Source of the DNA: Adenophora triphylla var. japonica
Lineage: Eukaryota; Streptophyta; Magnoliopsida; Asterales; Campanulaceae
NCBI GenBank assembly: GCA_022495995.1
Contig: JAFEMH010002502.1
Coordinates: 272,003-336,002, forward strand
DNA length: 64,000 bases
Reading direction: 5' to 3'
The notes under the pieces are model-generated. The model was not told the origin of the DNA, did not search any database, and saw only the letters and a list, made by a program, of their open reading frames with translations. A program made the translations under genes and the position numbers. Positions 21,818 through 33,115 of the stretch are shown piece after piece. Every line of letters starts with the position of its first letter. Positions within the stretch are counted from its first letter, which is position 1.

Positions 21818-22964
21818 TGTTCGGTCGAAACCTAACGGTTTATTTAAAATCCGCAAGCGCACGGGCTATTGTAATATAGCGGGTGCAAGTACGGGTCGAT
21901 CCCACAGAGACAAGATTTACTTTTGAATGAATTTACTTTTACTATAATTTTATAAAGATAATTGGGGGGAAGTAAAGATTTGTTTTGGAAAGAGAAAGAA
22001 GCATACACAGAAAATACTTTAAATAAAACTTTATAAATGAAGCATTCCTGGGATTGAAAATCATATACATAATTTGTTCATCAAATAGTCATTGTCTTAG
22101 AAAATATAGGTTTTCATAAAAATCAAGGATGGTACGTTAAGCTTACACTACCGCTCACGGTCAAGACAGTAGCGTTGTATTCTTCACTAATTATGTCCTA
22201 ACTGTTTGAGATTTCCGTTTATGGTACTCCCGCCCTGTCACAAACGGGCATTCCAGCTTATCTCTAGCTGACCATAATTAGTAAGAATCCATTAAGAACG
22301 AGGATCAACATACTTTCCATTAAAGGAACATCCCTAGGCCGTTGAACTACTTTCGTGATCAATGTATATAGTACTTGTAACTTTTGCTATACTAATCTCT
22401 AACAATTTCTGATGAAAATTCGATTTTCTAAGACTGATTACAATGGGTCTATTTATAATGGGGAGGAAACTCTGCCTTTTAAATCTGCAGTCACGACTTG
22501 CACGGCCGAGTCAAGGGTTTTGTACTGCCGTGCCTCCTTGGCGCCAGTTTTGGATTTGAATTTGGGAAACTTGCACGGCCGCTCCACTCTTGCTGCACGG
22601 CCGCTCTGAAGGCTAACACGACCAAGCAATTTCCAAGACACGACCACTCTACGTTTTGGGGCCAAAAATGGCATGTCATGGCCATTTGCACGGCCGTTCT
22701 CTCTTGGCTGCACGGCCGCTCCGTCTGGATTTTGGCTTGTGTGATTGATTTGTTTGTTGCTCCTCCATGCCTTTGCAATAAGATGTCTAAGCATCCTTTT
22801 GACCATAGTAGACTCCAAAAACCTGTCTAAAATGCATAGAGTATACCAAAAAGCGTAAAATCTAATATATATGGAAAAGAAACTAAAGTAGACTAAAATG
22901 AGATCTAAATGATAATTAAACTAATGAAATAGATGTAAAAACTTATGATAAATGACTATTCACA
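21818..22964 (-). mobile_element. Athila 5' LTR (about 1.15 kb)
   Basis: In element orientation the LTR ends in GACCGAACA at 21818. It contains the phrase 'gtgggatcgacccgtacttg', common in Athila LTRs. The start is placed at the CA nearest the copia junction, probably TGTGAATAGTCATTTATC ending at 22962-22966; the exact base is uncertain because copia coding sequence follows directly. Five copies of 'gcacggccg' lie at 22499-22715. Confidence 0.7.
22499..22715 (-). repeat. Dispersed GCACGGCCG motif in the Athila LTR
   Basis: '(t)gcacggccg' occurs at about 22499, 22573, 22594, 22688 and 22710, irregularly spaced. Its core CGGCCG is a palindrome. Confidence 0.6.
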
Positions 22965-24570
22965 CATTCCCATTTTGGACGAAGACCACTTCGATATCTG
23001 GAAAGTCCGAATGCTGATCCATTTGGAGACTATTGATGAGATGCTGGTGGAATGCGTGACAAATGGCCCGTTCGTTCCCATGAAGGCCAACTCCAATCCA
23101 AACACCAGTGCAGAAACTCCAAAAGTCTAAAAGCCAAAAGGCGAGTGGTCCGATAAAGAGAAAAGATTAGCTGCCTTAGACAGTAAAGCAAGGCACATCA
23201 TTTCTCGAACCCTTCCCGTTTCAACCCTTCAAAAGGTGATGTACTTAAAAACCGCAAAGCAGATGTGGGATGCCATAGAGAGCTACCTCGAAGGTGATGA
23301 TGAGTGCAAGGAGAACAAATTATATGCTGTTGAAAGATCGTACAACAACTTCAACAGAAAATCCAATGAAACCTTGCGCCATACTTACGATCGCTATGTT
23401 GAGGTAGTTAATGCATGTAGATCTCTTGGCAAAACTTTAAATGATAAGGAAATCAATATGACTTTCTGAGCTGCTTTAGATTCAAGATGGGTCAATAAAG
23501 CCACATCTCTAGAAGATTCTTAAGTTTTGAATACTTGGTCGTTAAGTAACTTGTATGCAAACCTTAGAGTCTATGAGCTTAAATTAAATCACATTGAAGA
23601 GATTGAAGGGAAAACCAAATCACTTTCTATGTCCGTCGTGGAACATGAGGAGAAACCAACCACATCTAACGAAATCGCTGATCCTTCCATATCAACCTCA
23701 TCACTCATCGAAATGGATGATGATGATTTTGCCATGTTCGTGAAAGATTTCAAAAAATTAGAAAATCCTCAAAAACTTTCACAAAAACATTTTCAAAGGC
23801 AAACCTCCAGCAATGTTTTCAAAGGATGTTGATACAAAGAAAAAGGGTGATCTAGTTTGCTACAACTGTAGGAAACCTGGTCACTTTGCATCTGAGTTTC
23901 CACAACCAAGATTTGAATATATGAAAAAGAAAACCTCTCCTGTGAAATTTTCTCGTCGTAAGGGAATGGTTGCTGAAGAGGAAGAGAATTCTAAGGAATT
24001 AGCAACTTGGATTGAAACAGACTCTGGTGATGGAAGTGAAGATGAAACCGAAGAGGTTAATCTCTGCTTAGTTGCAGATGCTTTCGATGATTCAGATACT
24101 GAGTCAATCGAGTTGCTAGATATAGAGGATGAAGAGGTTCCTATAAAAATTTCCAAATTTAATTTGGATGATGATATGAAACTAACTCCCAACATTAAAA
24201 TAGGGAATAGTTCGTATTTACGTCCCATTTTCCTCCCTACAAATGCTCCACCTTCAAAAGCAATTCCAAAGAAGAAAATTTTGAAAAAGGTGGTGGAAGA
24301 AGTTTCTCCCATGGAACATGAAAGGATGTTCCAGGAAGCTGAAATGATGATCCAAAAGTTCTCTAATGTTAAGAAAGCTTTAGGTTTAGCTCATGATGAA
24401 CTTTCTCAGTATAAGACCGAGAAAACTGTGATGAGGTCTGAAATTTCCATTCTAAAAGACCAAATCAAAAGTATGTCTCGTCTTGCTGATCAAAACCGCA
24501 TCCTTGAAACTAAGGTTGTTGCACTTCAACTTAGGAACGATGATCTGGTTACTCAAATCAACAGTCTCTA
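22945..24570 (+). pseudogene. Copia gag, several stops
   Basis: Conserved copia gag phrases are IPILDEDHFDIWKVRMLIHL, YLKTAKQMWDAIESYLEGDD, YAVERSYNNFNRKSNETLRH and SLGKTLNDKEINM. In-frame stops interrupt it (near 23128, 23467 and 23521) and a frameshift is near 23830. A zinc knuckle CYNCRKPGHFASEF (about 23858-23900) has Phe where the last Cys should be. The C-terminal extension (24300-24570) is predicted coiled coil from its heptads. The first residues are shared with the Athila LTR end, so the true gag start is lost. Confidence 0.85.
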
Positions 24571-25264
24571 GGAGATTATTGATAGGTGGACCAAATCACA
24601 TGTCACCTTGGATCAAATTTTAGAATCCCAAACGACCAGTGGAATTAAAGAAGGTCTGGGATTTCAAACTGGTGAAAAGGAGAAGTGTGCATCCTACTGT
24701 GAAAAGGATGAGGAAATTTCTAAACTAACTAAAGAAATTCCTAAGGAGAAGCATGCTGTTTCTAAGGGTAAAGGATAGGAACAAAAGGCTCCACTTAACT
24801 TCCATTATGTCTACCCAAAGAAATAGTTTGGGAAAAATTCTCAGATGAAAGGAAAGGATTCTGAGAATGAAATTGCAGAGGAAGTTTCTTATGCAGCTGA
24901 CCGCACCTCTACTTCAATCGCATCTGGTGGAGTAGGTGGTGCTGCCAACTGCAAGGCTGACCGCCCTTCTTATTTGACCGCACCTCCTACCTTCAAAAGC
25001 AAGGGGAGCGTTCCTAGAAAAACTGCGGTCAAACCAAAGATACCTACCTTTGTCAAAGCTAAAACCGCTATTCCCAAACCGCATGCAGCTCCTAAGAAAA
25101 GCAAGGAGTTAGTAAAACCTCATGTTTCTTGTAGCTTTCATAAATGCTCTGTGTGTGATGGTTTAGGTCACAAGGCTGCAGAATGCCTTCTGCGGTTCAC
25201 ACCCAATGCCAGGAAGAGTAAACCTCCTTCTGTCAAACAGGTGTGGGTCGTCAAAGGTTGCTAA
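24571..25264 (+). pseudogene. Copia gag tail with second knuckle-like motif
   Basis: A 139-codon frame (24845-25264) is rich in Lys, Ala and Pro and ends with CSVCDGLGHKAAEC, a Cys-His knuckle-like motif. The stretch between 24571 and 24845 is the same lysine-rich tail broken by stops. Confidence 0.6.
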
Positions 25265-25700
25265 CCTCAGGACCCAAGGAATAATGGGGACCTTGTTCTT
25301 AATGTTTATCTTTCAGGTCCTCTTCTTAATGGCTGGTCACTCCAAGGATAATGAATGGTATCTTGACAGTGGCTGCTCAAGACATATGACTGGAGATAGA
25401 TCATTACTAGAAGATGTCATTGAAGCAAGTGGTCCATTTGTAACCTTTGGTGACAACAACAAAGGCAAAACCATTGGGTATGGTCTGATAAGGAGAGGAA
25501 ACCTAACCATTGAGAAGGTTTCTCTTGTTGAAGGACTCAAGCACAACCTCCTTTCAATTTCTCAATTCTGCGACAAAGGAATGCTTTGCAACTTCACTTT
25601 TTCAAATTGCTTTATCAAAGATAGCATTTTCGGAGTCACCTTGCTCACAGGGATTCGTAAGATTAATATTTACATTATTGATCTAGATTTTGCATGTAGT
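25265..25700 (+). pseudogene. Copia protease
   Basis: The active site is DSGCSRHMTGD within EWYLDSGCSRHMTG (about 25355-25400), followed by GKTIGYG and VEGLKHNLLSISQFCDKGM. It belongs to the 315-codon frame 25206-26153, which is continuous with integrase. It would process the polyprotein. Confidence 0.85.
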
Positions 25701-26530
25701 ATTACTAATCTCTATTTTGTAGCTAAAAATGTGAGCGAGAATAGTTGGCTATGGCACAAGCGGTTGAGCCACTTGAACTTCAAGTATCTAGCAAAGATTG
25801 GAAGGGAAAACCTCGTTCGTGGTTTACCTAAAGTGGCTGACCACCATTCAGAGAAATGCAGTGCATGTCAACTTAGTAAGCAAACCGCGTCGTCTTTCAC
25901 CAGCAAGACTGCGCCCTCAACTTCAAGATGCTTACAACTGATTCACATAGATTTGTTTGGACCCGTTACCACTGCCAGCATTGGAGGAAGTAGATATACT
26001 TTAGTAGTGGTGGATGACTATTCAAGATATACGTGGGTTGAGATGATGATCACTAAGGACGAATGCTATGAAATCCTAACCTCACTATTTAGACGGCTCC
26101 AAACTCAAAAAGAAGACGACATCGTTAGTGTGAGATCATATAATGGAACATAATTTAAGAATAACGGTGTTGCTCAATATTGTGATGACCATGGGATTGA
26201 TCACAATTTATCGACTGCTGGTGTTCCACAATAAAAGGGGATTGTGGAAAGAAAGAATAGGACGTTGATTGAGGCTGGAAAGACAATGATATCTGAAGCC
26301 AAGCTGCCTCAGTATTTCTGGGCTGAAGCAATCAATAATGCATGCTTCACTCAGAACCGCTCCCTCATCAACAAGACCTACAACAAGACTCCATATGAGC
26401 TTTGGAGAGGAGAACCCCCAACATTGCATTCTTCAAGATCTTCGTCTGCAAATGCTTTATCCTCTACAACGGAAGAAAAAATAGAGGTAAATTTGGAGCC
26501 AAGGCTGGTGAAGGTATTTTTGTTGGGTAT
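25701..26530 (+). pseudogene. Copia integrase, cut by TatB insertion
   Basis: The zinc-binding part shows WHKRLSHLNF and CSACQLSKQ (about 25750-25880). The core has LIHIDLFGPVTTASIGGSRY and VVDDYSRYTWVEM, then SYNGT followed by a TAA at 26151 where Glu or Gln is usual, a second stop TAA at about 26231, and the catalytic Glu in GIVERKNRTLIEAGKTM. The C-terminal segment (TPYELWRG, GYCK) ends at 26530, where the TatB LTR begins after ggtat. Confidence 0.9.
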
Positions 26531-27793
26531 TGTAAGTACCCAAATCCGGATTGTCAAAATCCGTTAAAAGTTAACCGGAATCCGTTAACTGGCCCTTCAC
26601 AGGTTAACCGGAACCCGTTAAGCTCCCCGTTCTCGAGTCAACGAGACATCCCGGGACTGCCTCATGCATCCCAACATCAAAGTGTACTCAACACACGTTA
26701 TCACACGTAAAAGTACAACTTTCCTCCAAAAACGCACTTTCCGGGACATTCTGGGGGTGTTTCGGACATTTTCCGGATAGTTATTTAAAAAACGGACAAA
26801 ACCGGGAATAACGGGACAAAATCCCTAGCCTAGGTGAGTCACAGGGGCACGTGACATGCATGCATCACTCCCCAAATCAACATCAATCAAATTTAGGGGT
26901 GAAAAAACCAAAATACCCCTGAAACTGAAACACAGTCCGTCTGGCCTGTTTTACACCATGGACCAGAATTCTAAAATACCCAAAAACTCCCCAAATTGAA
27001 ACACAGTCCGTCCGGCCTGTTTTGCATTTTCACCCCTATAAATAGAAGGGCTGTCATTTGTAAAAAAAAAGAAAAATATTACTCTCTCCCTCAAAAGCTC
27101 ACGGCCCAAATCTGTTCTACCCCCTCTCGAGCCCCGTTTTGTCTCGATTTGCGTGAAATCCCGTTTTCCGACCAAACACGAACTAAATACCCTCGAAACA
27201 CCCTTTCAAACACTCAAACCGTATCCCGTATACGTAAAACAAGTCAAAGAGTCAACCTCTAGCCATAGGTAACACACTCTCTCTCTCTAAAAACTCGTTT
27301 CACCTCGATTTACGTATCAAACGCTTTTATAGAAACCTTATTTAAGGTGTTTTAAACAACTTTCATTCTCGTACTTTCCCCAGATTTTGAAGTTTTAAAG
27401 CCCTTAAACTCATTTTAAAATCAAGTGTCCACTGCCTTTTTCATTCTGGCAGAAATAGTTTTCAACTTCAAAAAATCTTTTGAGTACCAAAACTCAACCC
27501 TAAAATCACACCAAAAATCATGGGATTTGTTCAATGTCTTATAAAGAGTTCCCAATTTTTAGTTTTCTCAGTTTCAACTTATTTTGGCTAAAGGAACACA
27601 CACACACAAATGGTTTTTAATGCTTGGAAGACTCATTTTACGAGGCACTTCGGGTGAACACTAACGTTCTTCCCGGAGCGTAACGTGACCTCCGAACCCA
27701 AATCTCTCATTCCGGGCATTTTTCAAAGTTTTGGCCCTTAAAACAAAAATGGCGTGGCGACTCCGTTTGATTTCAAAAATCGGGTACATCACA
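26531..27793 (+). mobile_element. TatB LTR-A (1263 bp)
   Basis: It starts TGTAAGTACCCAAATCCGG and ends CATCACA at 27793. The first bases match the TatA LTR start more closely than LTR-B. A TATA box TATAAATAG is at 27037-27045. From 27328 to its end it is nearly identical to LTR-B, whereas upstream the two are unrelated. A PBS-like TGGCGACTCCG lies at 27755-27765. Confidence 0.85.
27037..27045 (+). promoter_or_regulatory. TATA box of LTR-A
   Basis: TATAAATAG followed by GAAGGG has a strong plant TATA form. It would start transcription near 27070. Confidence 0.65.
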
Positions 27794-27794
27794 G

Positions 27795-27812
27795 TGGCGA
27801 CTCCGCTGGGGA
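27795..27812 (+). other. TatB copy B1 primer binding site
   Basis: TGGCGACTCCGCTGGGGA lies one base after the LTR-A end and matches the B2 site at 41592 exactly. Confidence 0.85.
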
Positions 27813-29329
27813 TTAAACAAGCTTTATCTAAAAAAAAAATGATATTTGGTATATTGGTGGAAACCATTAAACTTCCCGTTATCGCCTCCTAACACGAGTC
27901 GGGGATAAATTGTGGTTTAACAATCCCACGTACCGGTATCATTGTTTTCAAAAAAAAAAAAAAAAGCTTTTGAGGGTCAAGCTTCCGTCCCGGCATTTAA
28001 AATCATTTGTTGTGTGTGTGTTGATTTTCACATTTTCGTGTTGTTTTGGCCGCCTCGAAAACGTCAAAATTTTGACTATCGGACCCGTTGCCTTGAATTT
28101 TGAATTATGTACTTATGTGTTATTTGCTTTCAAAAAAAAAAAAGAATTTCAACAAAAAAATTCAAAAAAAAAAAAAGAATTTCAAAAAAAAAGATTTTCA
28201 AAAAAAAAAAAAGAATTTCAAAAAAAAAATATTTCCAAAAAAAAAATCAAAAATCATTTTGGGCATGCATCATACTTTTTAAGACACATGAAAAATTTCT
28301 ATTTTACTCAGAAAAAGAAGATAGACTGCTTGCACACTACGCGCACTTGACCTTACACTGCACACTACGTCCCTAACCCGGGGAAATCCCTGTAGCGGCC
28401 CGTTTGGTCTTAATACGCCTCTCGGTGCAAGCACGGGATTACCCAAACATCCCATGGAGCCTCGTGTCGACCATGCACTTGTCCGTGACACACTTTGTCT
28501 GAGACCCGGTTGGTTTTTAGTCTGGTCTGTGTCATGCCCTGTCTGTGTATAGACCTTTCCTTTCAAGCCTTAGTCGGCATACCAAGTCAATATCTTTCGG
28601 GACCCTAATCAGTCGAAGTCCTGCCGGTTTTCCGTCACGAGCTTTGACTAGATATTGACTGGCGCCTTGACTTTGACTCTGACTGGCACAAATTATACGC
28701 TGACTCCCAGCATGGCACTGAGTCATCAAGAATTAACGATTATTCCATGCCCAATTACGGCCTAACTGACGACGAGTCAAGATCATTTGTGGACGTTTAG
28801 CAGTCCGAATCATGCCGACTTTTTGTCGAGCCCTCGGACATGATCTTGATTTTGACGTCAGCTTTGTCCGTAATTTACATCGAATGCTCGTTAAGACTGG
28901 ATTACCCGCCAGACTTTAGGATCGTTTTCATTTTCGGTCGGTGGGACCCGCTTGCCCTATAGGACCCTCGCCCGGGGCTGTCAACCCTGGGAAGTCGAAA
29001 TACAATACGAGGGGCTTATAGACGTAGTGATGGGGCCCACTGATCCAGGATCCAGAGTAGTTTGCGAAAAAGAAGAGCAATCTTTTCCAACCGCTTAGGT
29101 TTAATAAAACATGTCTTAAGTAAACAAGAACAAATAACTGCATGTTGCATGAGCCCTAAGCCCAAAAACCAACCTGTTTTGCTTTTCCGAGTCTGAACCA
29201 CACCCTTTTGTGCCCTCCGTAGTAAGCAAAGTTTGGATCAAGACCCCGGGTCATCGTTTGTTCAGCTCAGTCATTCCAAAGTTAGATACTTCATCGGTTT
29301 CCTCCTTCGCTTCAGCTCAAAGTTTCAGA
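27813..29329 (+). other. Copy B1 5' leader
   Basis: No gene is seen. 28130-28250 is a series of A-rich blocks with 'gaatttc'. 28280-29092 is homologous to the TatA-1 leader, with the best block at 28936-29092. Lysine-rich open frames over the A runs are artefacts. Confidence 0.7.
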
Positions 29330-31807
29330 ATGACCAACTCAGAGGAGAACGGTGGGGGACGTACAACTCCACACCCCGAAAATCCGCAAAATGCCGAACA
29401 AATGGAATCGATGTTGGAACAGATAAGACAAAATCAAGAGGCTCGGATCGCCGCTATTGGAAAGTATCGTAACCCGGGGGCTAGCAATTGTTCGCCACCC
29501 TAATGGAACCTTTACGGTTGATGCGGAGATTGGAGCTAATTACCCTCCCAGGCATGCCAACTACCGTCAAATGCCCTGTTCCCTTTCGTGTGGAACTACT
29601 AATGGGCCAAGCATCCCCCAGCCTATCACTCACCCTGCCTCTCGGCCTCATCGTATCGATCTTGGTCAACTTCCCCCCTACGCCTCTCAGTTTTCACCTT
29701 TGGGTTTCAATCGACCGTTTCGCCCGCAGCTTGGAATGGGTCGGCGCTACTACAAAACCTCGCCCGGCCCGGGCCATCGGGCCCGGAATTGGCCGTCAAT
29801 ACATCTCAGCCCCTACAGCTCGACACTCCTCAACAGTCCGATCTAGGTCAACCCGCCCCCGGTGCCTCTCAGGTCTCACCACCAGATTGAATCGCTTGGC
29901 TTTCGCCCCACGGCTTGGAAGGGGCCGCTTACTACTTCACAACATCACCGGTTCGGGTCATCGGCTTGGAAGGGGTCGGTTCACTACTTCACAACATCGG
30001 GCCTGGCTCGGGTCATCATCTCGGAATGGGACAGCTCACTTCTCGTGCTCCATGGTTCGAGTGGGCCGCCTTGCTTCCTCCAATTCTCGAAGCACACTTG
30101 CCCCTATGATACTGCAAGATCACATGGGCCACCAGGCTTTTATCACCACTTCATCAGGTTCACCGTATTCACAATATCCTCCAAGCTCTACCTCGCCCCT
30201 CCTGTTGGAAAGTTCGACAAGGTCAAATGCTCCTCATCAAATTCTCCACCCGGCCGTTACGCAAGCTGCTCCTGCTCATCAAGTACATTATACACATTTC
30301 CCTTGCAGTCATGTTCCTCAGTGTGGTCAAGACACATTCAATCCTACTGTTACGATGCCTCAAACCTCATGTTTTCAGCAGCCTTTTGGATCCGCACTCA
30401 CTGCTCCCTGGTATCCACCCATTACGAGCCATATATCCTCATCTTCGGCAACTGCCAGGCCTTATGAGGAGGGTTACGGTCACGATTTTAATGCTCAGAC
30501 TGTCATCCCTCCCACTAGAGTACTTCCTACTATGGTTTCATTTACTAATGCCAATCTTGTGGTGGGGTCACGCAGTCCTAGTGTTCCTATTGACTCGTCC
30601 AATGGATTATTGGTAGAACCAATTAAGGAGGTACAAGAAAAGCCTAGCAACGAGAGTATCGACGATCGCTCGACTCGGGCCATCTCACCATACCAATCTT
30701 GTGTATCTGACACGAATGAGGTTTACAAAAGGTCGAATCTCGACGATTACATCGATGATTACATCGATGATTACATCAAAAGGGTCCGTGCACGGGGAAA
30801 AACTACGAGTCTGAACATGTCTCACCGCTATAAACCTTACCCTTCCAACACGACTCCGACATCCAGTAAAGGAAAGAAGGCATTGTGTACAATTGACGGC
30901 ACCCAAAAGCAACCAAGAAATGGTGGTCCTTTAAGGCAACGAGAACATTTTGATGATTTTGGGATGCCCATGGGCTTAATTTTCAAGGGTTTAGTAAGGG
31001 AAGGCCTTTTGGAGCCTCTCAGGGACTACCATCCAAGGAGCTCAAATGCACCCCTCGACATGAGTAAGCACTGCGCCTTCCATGATCATTATGGCCACAC
31101 GACCGACAACTGCACAGTCTTGAAGAGAGCGGTTCAAAGGTTAATCGAAGCGGGCAAGCTTGAGCGCCCCAATGGACCAAAATCGGCAAACTCTGTTCAG
31201 AATGGTGACCAAGTCAATGACCAAATCTCGAATCAAAGAGCATTAAGAATTTATTCTCCCCCAAAGGAGAAATCACATCCCGAGGATTTGGGTGTTCCCT
31301 TAAGCAAAGTTTTAAATAGCTTGCTAAAGCAGGGTCTCCTCGAACCCATAAGAAACTATCAGCCCAAGGATCCCAAAATCCCTTTGGACACCACTAACCA
31401 TTGTGCTTTCCACCAGTATCACGGTCATATAACCGATAACTGTACATCTTTGAGAAAGGCAATTCGGGGGTTAATTAAGAAGGGCAAACTCGAGCGCCTC
31501 GGTGATCTCAACCCCGCTTGATGATCATTTCCCAAACAACGCGAATGTAAACATGATTGAGTTTTATGATTCAAGCTCTGTGAATTCAATAGACTCTGAC
31601 AAGCCAGATGATTTAGTCGCAACAAATGTTGAGAATGGATGGTTTGACTGCAACAAGCATGTGGCCATGGCAAAGCTGGATTTGGTGAAATGCTTTGAAC
31701 TCTCGCCCTCCGATAAGTTCACGACTGACGCCAAGGGTAAATGGGATGATAATGATCTGATGGCAGATAAGGCAACCGTCAGGGCCGGTGAGCGAGGAAT
31801 TCCTTGA
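29330..31807 (+). pseudogene. Copy B1 gag-like frame A (no capsid, two zinc-knuckle modules)
   Basis: The ATG at 29330 gives MTNSEENGGGRTTPHPENPQ and a helical segment. A frameshift near 29440 is absent from B2, where the frame runs on through IVRHPNGTFTVDAEIGANYP. A long proline/serine-rich middle part contains three diverged copies of RLGRGRFTTSQHR (29910-30010). The C-terminal half has two modules, each 'GMP or GVP...GLLEP' ending in CAFHDHYGHTTDNC (31072-31113) and CAFHQYHGHITDNC (31402-31443), a Tat-type knuckle. A one-base change near 31515 splits off the acidic tail ending at 31807. The frame 29488-31521 is open for 677 codons. Confidence 0.65.
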
Positions 31808-32160
31808 AGTTACCAAAGGCGAGCATAGTCTGCTGAAGGATAGAGACGTGGTCCAACAACAAAGAATAGCTAGACTAGGGGCTACCCATCCTTTAATATT
31901 AAAATAGTCTTTTAGTCAACCTTCGTAGGTTCTAGTACTTTCTTCGTTCAATCGAGTCCTCCTTGGACATTGTAGTTAATCTTAAAATTTCTATAAAAGA
32001 GTTTTTTTCTTTTCTCGCTAGACTTGAGACATTATTTGCTCACCTACATTACATTTAATGAAATGGTTTTATGTTAAATAATCACTCGCATTGCTCAACA
32101 AATAATCTCTGGAAATGATTAAGATTTTAATTAATTGGTGCGAGAAAGTCAACTAATGCC
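31808..32160 (+). other. Copy B1 spacer after gag-like frame A
   Basis: About 350 bp of noncoding, A/T-rich sequence. Nothing is recognised beyond near identity to 45585-45930 of B2. Confidence 0.5.
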
Positions 32161-32960
32161 TTCCCTATACACTTTCCTCACCTCACAAAGGCCTTCATCA
32201 AGCCATACACTTTCCAAAACATGTCCCCATCATCACCTTGACCAAGTCAACGACGGCGGCAGCATCAAAGAACAACAAAAGGTCACTCAGCATCGGAAGA
32301 TTGACCCCATGTCGACAAAAAACCAGGGGCTTGCCTCCGCCCCCATGCATCAAGAAAGTTCAAGCAGAAGCTTGCCTTCGTCCTCAAGTGCTTAAAAAAA
32401 AAAAGCTCAAGCAAAAGCTACAAATAAAAAAACAAAAGCTTAAAAAAAAAGAGCAAAAGCTTCAAAAAAAAAAAAGGGATAAGGCCAAGGACCCAGCACC
32501 GCCGATCAGAGGCTTGACATATGGGCAAAATTAAATCCCGAAGAACGGAAGTTGTCGACAACAAAGGAGCAGTTAAAGCAACGACAAAGACATATCATAA
32601 GCCCTCAAGCTGCATTCAAAATCTTTCTCCCCCGATGAAGGAAGAAACAACGGGATCGCCAAAATATCTGTCAAAATGACTTGTCAAGGAATCACCTCAA
32701 GGCCCGTACCTTATCATCCAAACATCCTGTCCGAGCCTTTTCACCAAAAGTACCACAAATGTTCATACCCCTTTTCCAAAGCCAAACACAGTTCAAGCCC
32801 GAACTACGGCGACCTGAGCTCCTTATAATAAGGGGAACGTAGACAACCAGAAATGGTCCGGTCACAAACACATCCAAATCCCAAGAAAATTCGGTCTCAT
32901 CAATGACCTCTCCTATACACAATCTTTCTTCACAATTCGCCAACTTTACCCTTGGTATTA
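32161..32960 (+). other. Copy B1 segment homologous to the TatA post-integrase spacer
   Basis: 'accttgaccaagtcaacgac' and A-rich blocks (32236-32480) match TatA-1 minus strand 8160-7980. The hairpin module at 32804-32842 and a following 'ggtccggtc' match TatA-1 8305-8245. The two blocks occur in the reverse order to TatA, where the hairpin comes first. Confidence 0.6.
32804..32842 (+). other. CTACG/CGTAG hairpin module
   Basis: Outer CTACG/CGTAG, inner CTCCTT pairing with AAGGGG (one G-U) around ATAAT. This is the strongest inner stem of all copies. Confidence 0.65.
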
Positions 32961-33115
32961 GTCGACTTTCTCCTCGTGATTAATCAAAATGTTTGTCAAG
33001 CGCAGTTCTTTGAGATTTGATCGCCATGTTGGTCATGGGTTTGTCAAGCGCAGTTCTTTGATGTCCAAGGATGAGGACGGAATTTTAACCAGGACCAGAG
33101 ATTCATCATATTTCC

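Larger units (their letters stand above)
17287..22964 (-). mobile_element. Athila-like Ty3/gypsy element, 5' part, split by TatA-1
   Basis: On the minus strand the order is LTR, PBS of the TGGCGCC type, gag, protease, RT, RNase H and the start of integrase. Gag wording (RRFHERLRKFKETL, LSKHMAEGE), protease DLGAS and RT FMDD are Athila traits (family knowledge). The element stops at 17287 inside integrase, where the TatA-1 LTR begins; the remainder should lie left of TatA-1, outside the window. On the right its LTR ends in the gag region of a copia element. Stops and duplications show it is dead. Confidence 0.85.
22965..26530 (+). mobile_element. Ty1/copia element fragment (gag to integrase)
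   Basis: The order gag, zinc knuckle, protease, pre-integrase and integrase, before any RT, is the copia order. The 5' LTR and gag start were separated by the Athila insertion on the left. RT and RNase H were separated by the TatB insertion at 26531. The lineage within copia is not resolved; the long gag tail with coiled coil suggests a SIRE- or Tork-like element, but I cannot decide. Confidence 0.85.

Noticed and set aside
27795..27812. A tRNA gene at the PBS
   Set aside because: Only the 18 bases complementary to a tRNA 3' end are present, with no cloverleaf around them.
28100..28376. Lysine-rich open frames
   Set aside because: They translate A-rich simple sequence in the TatB leader; the same holds at 41925-42166 and 32238-32534.
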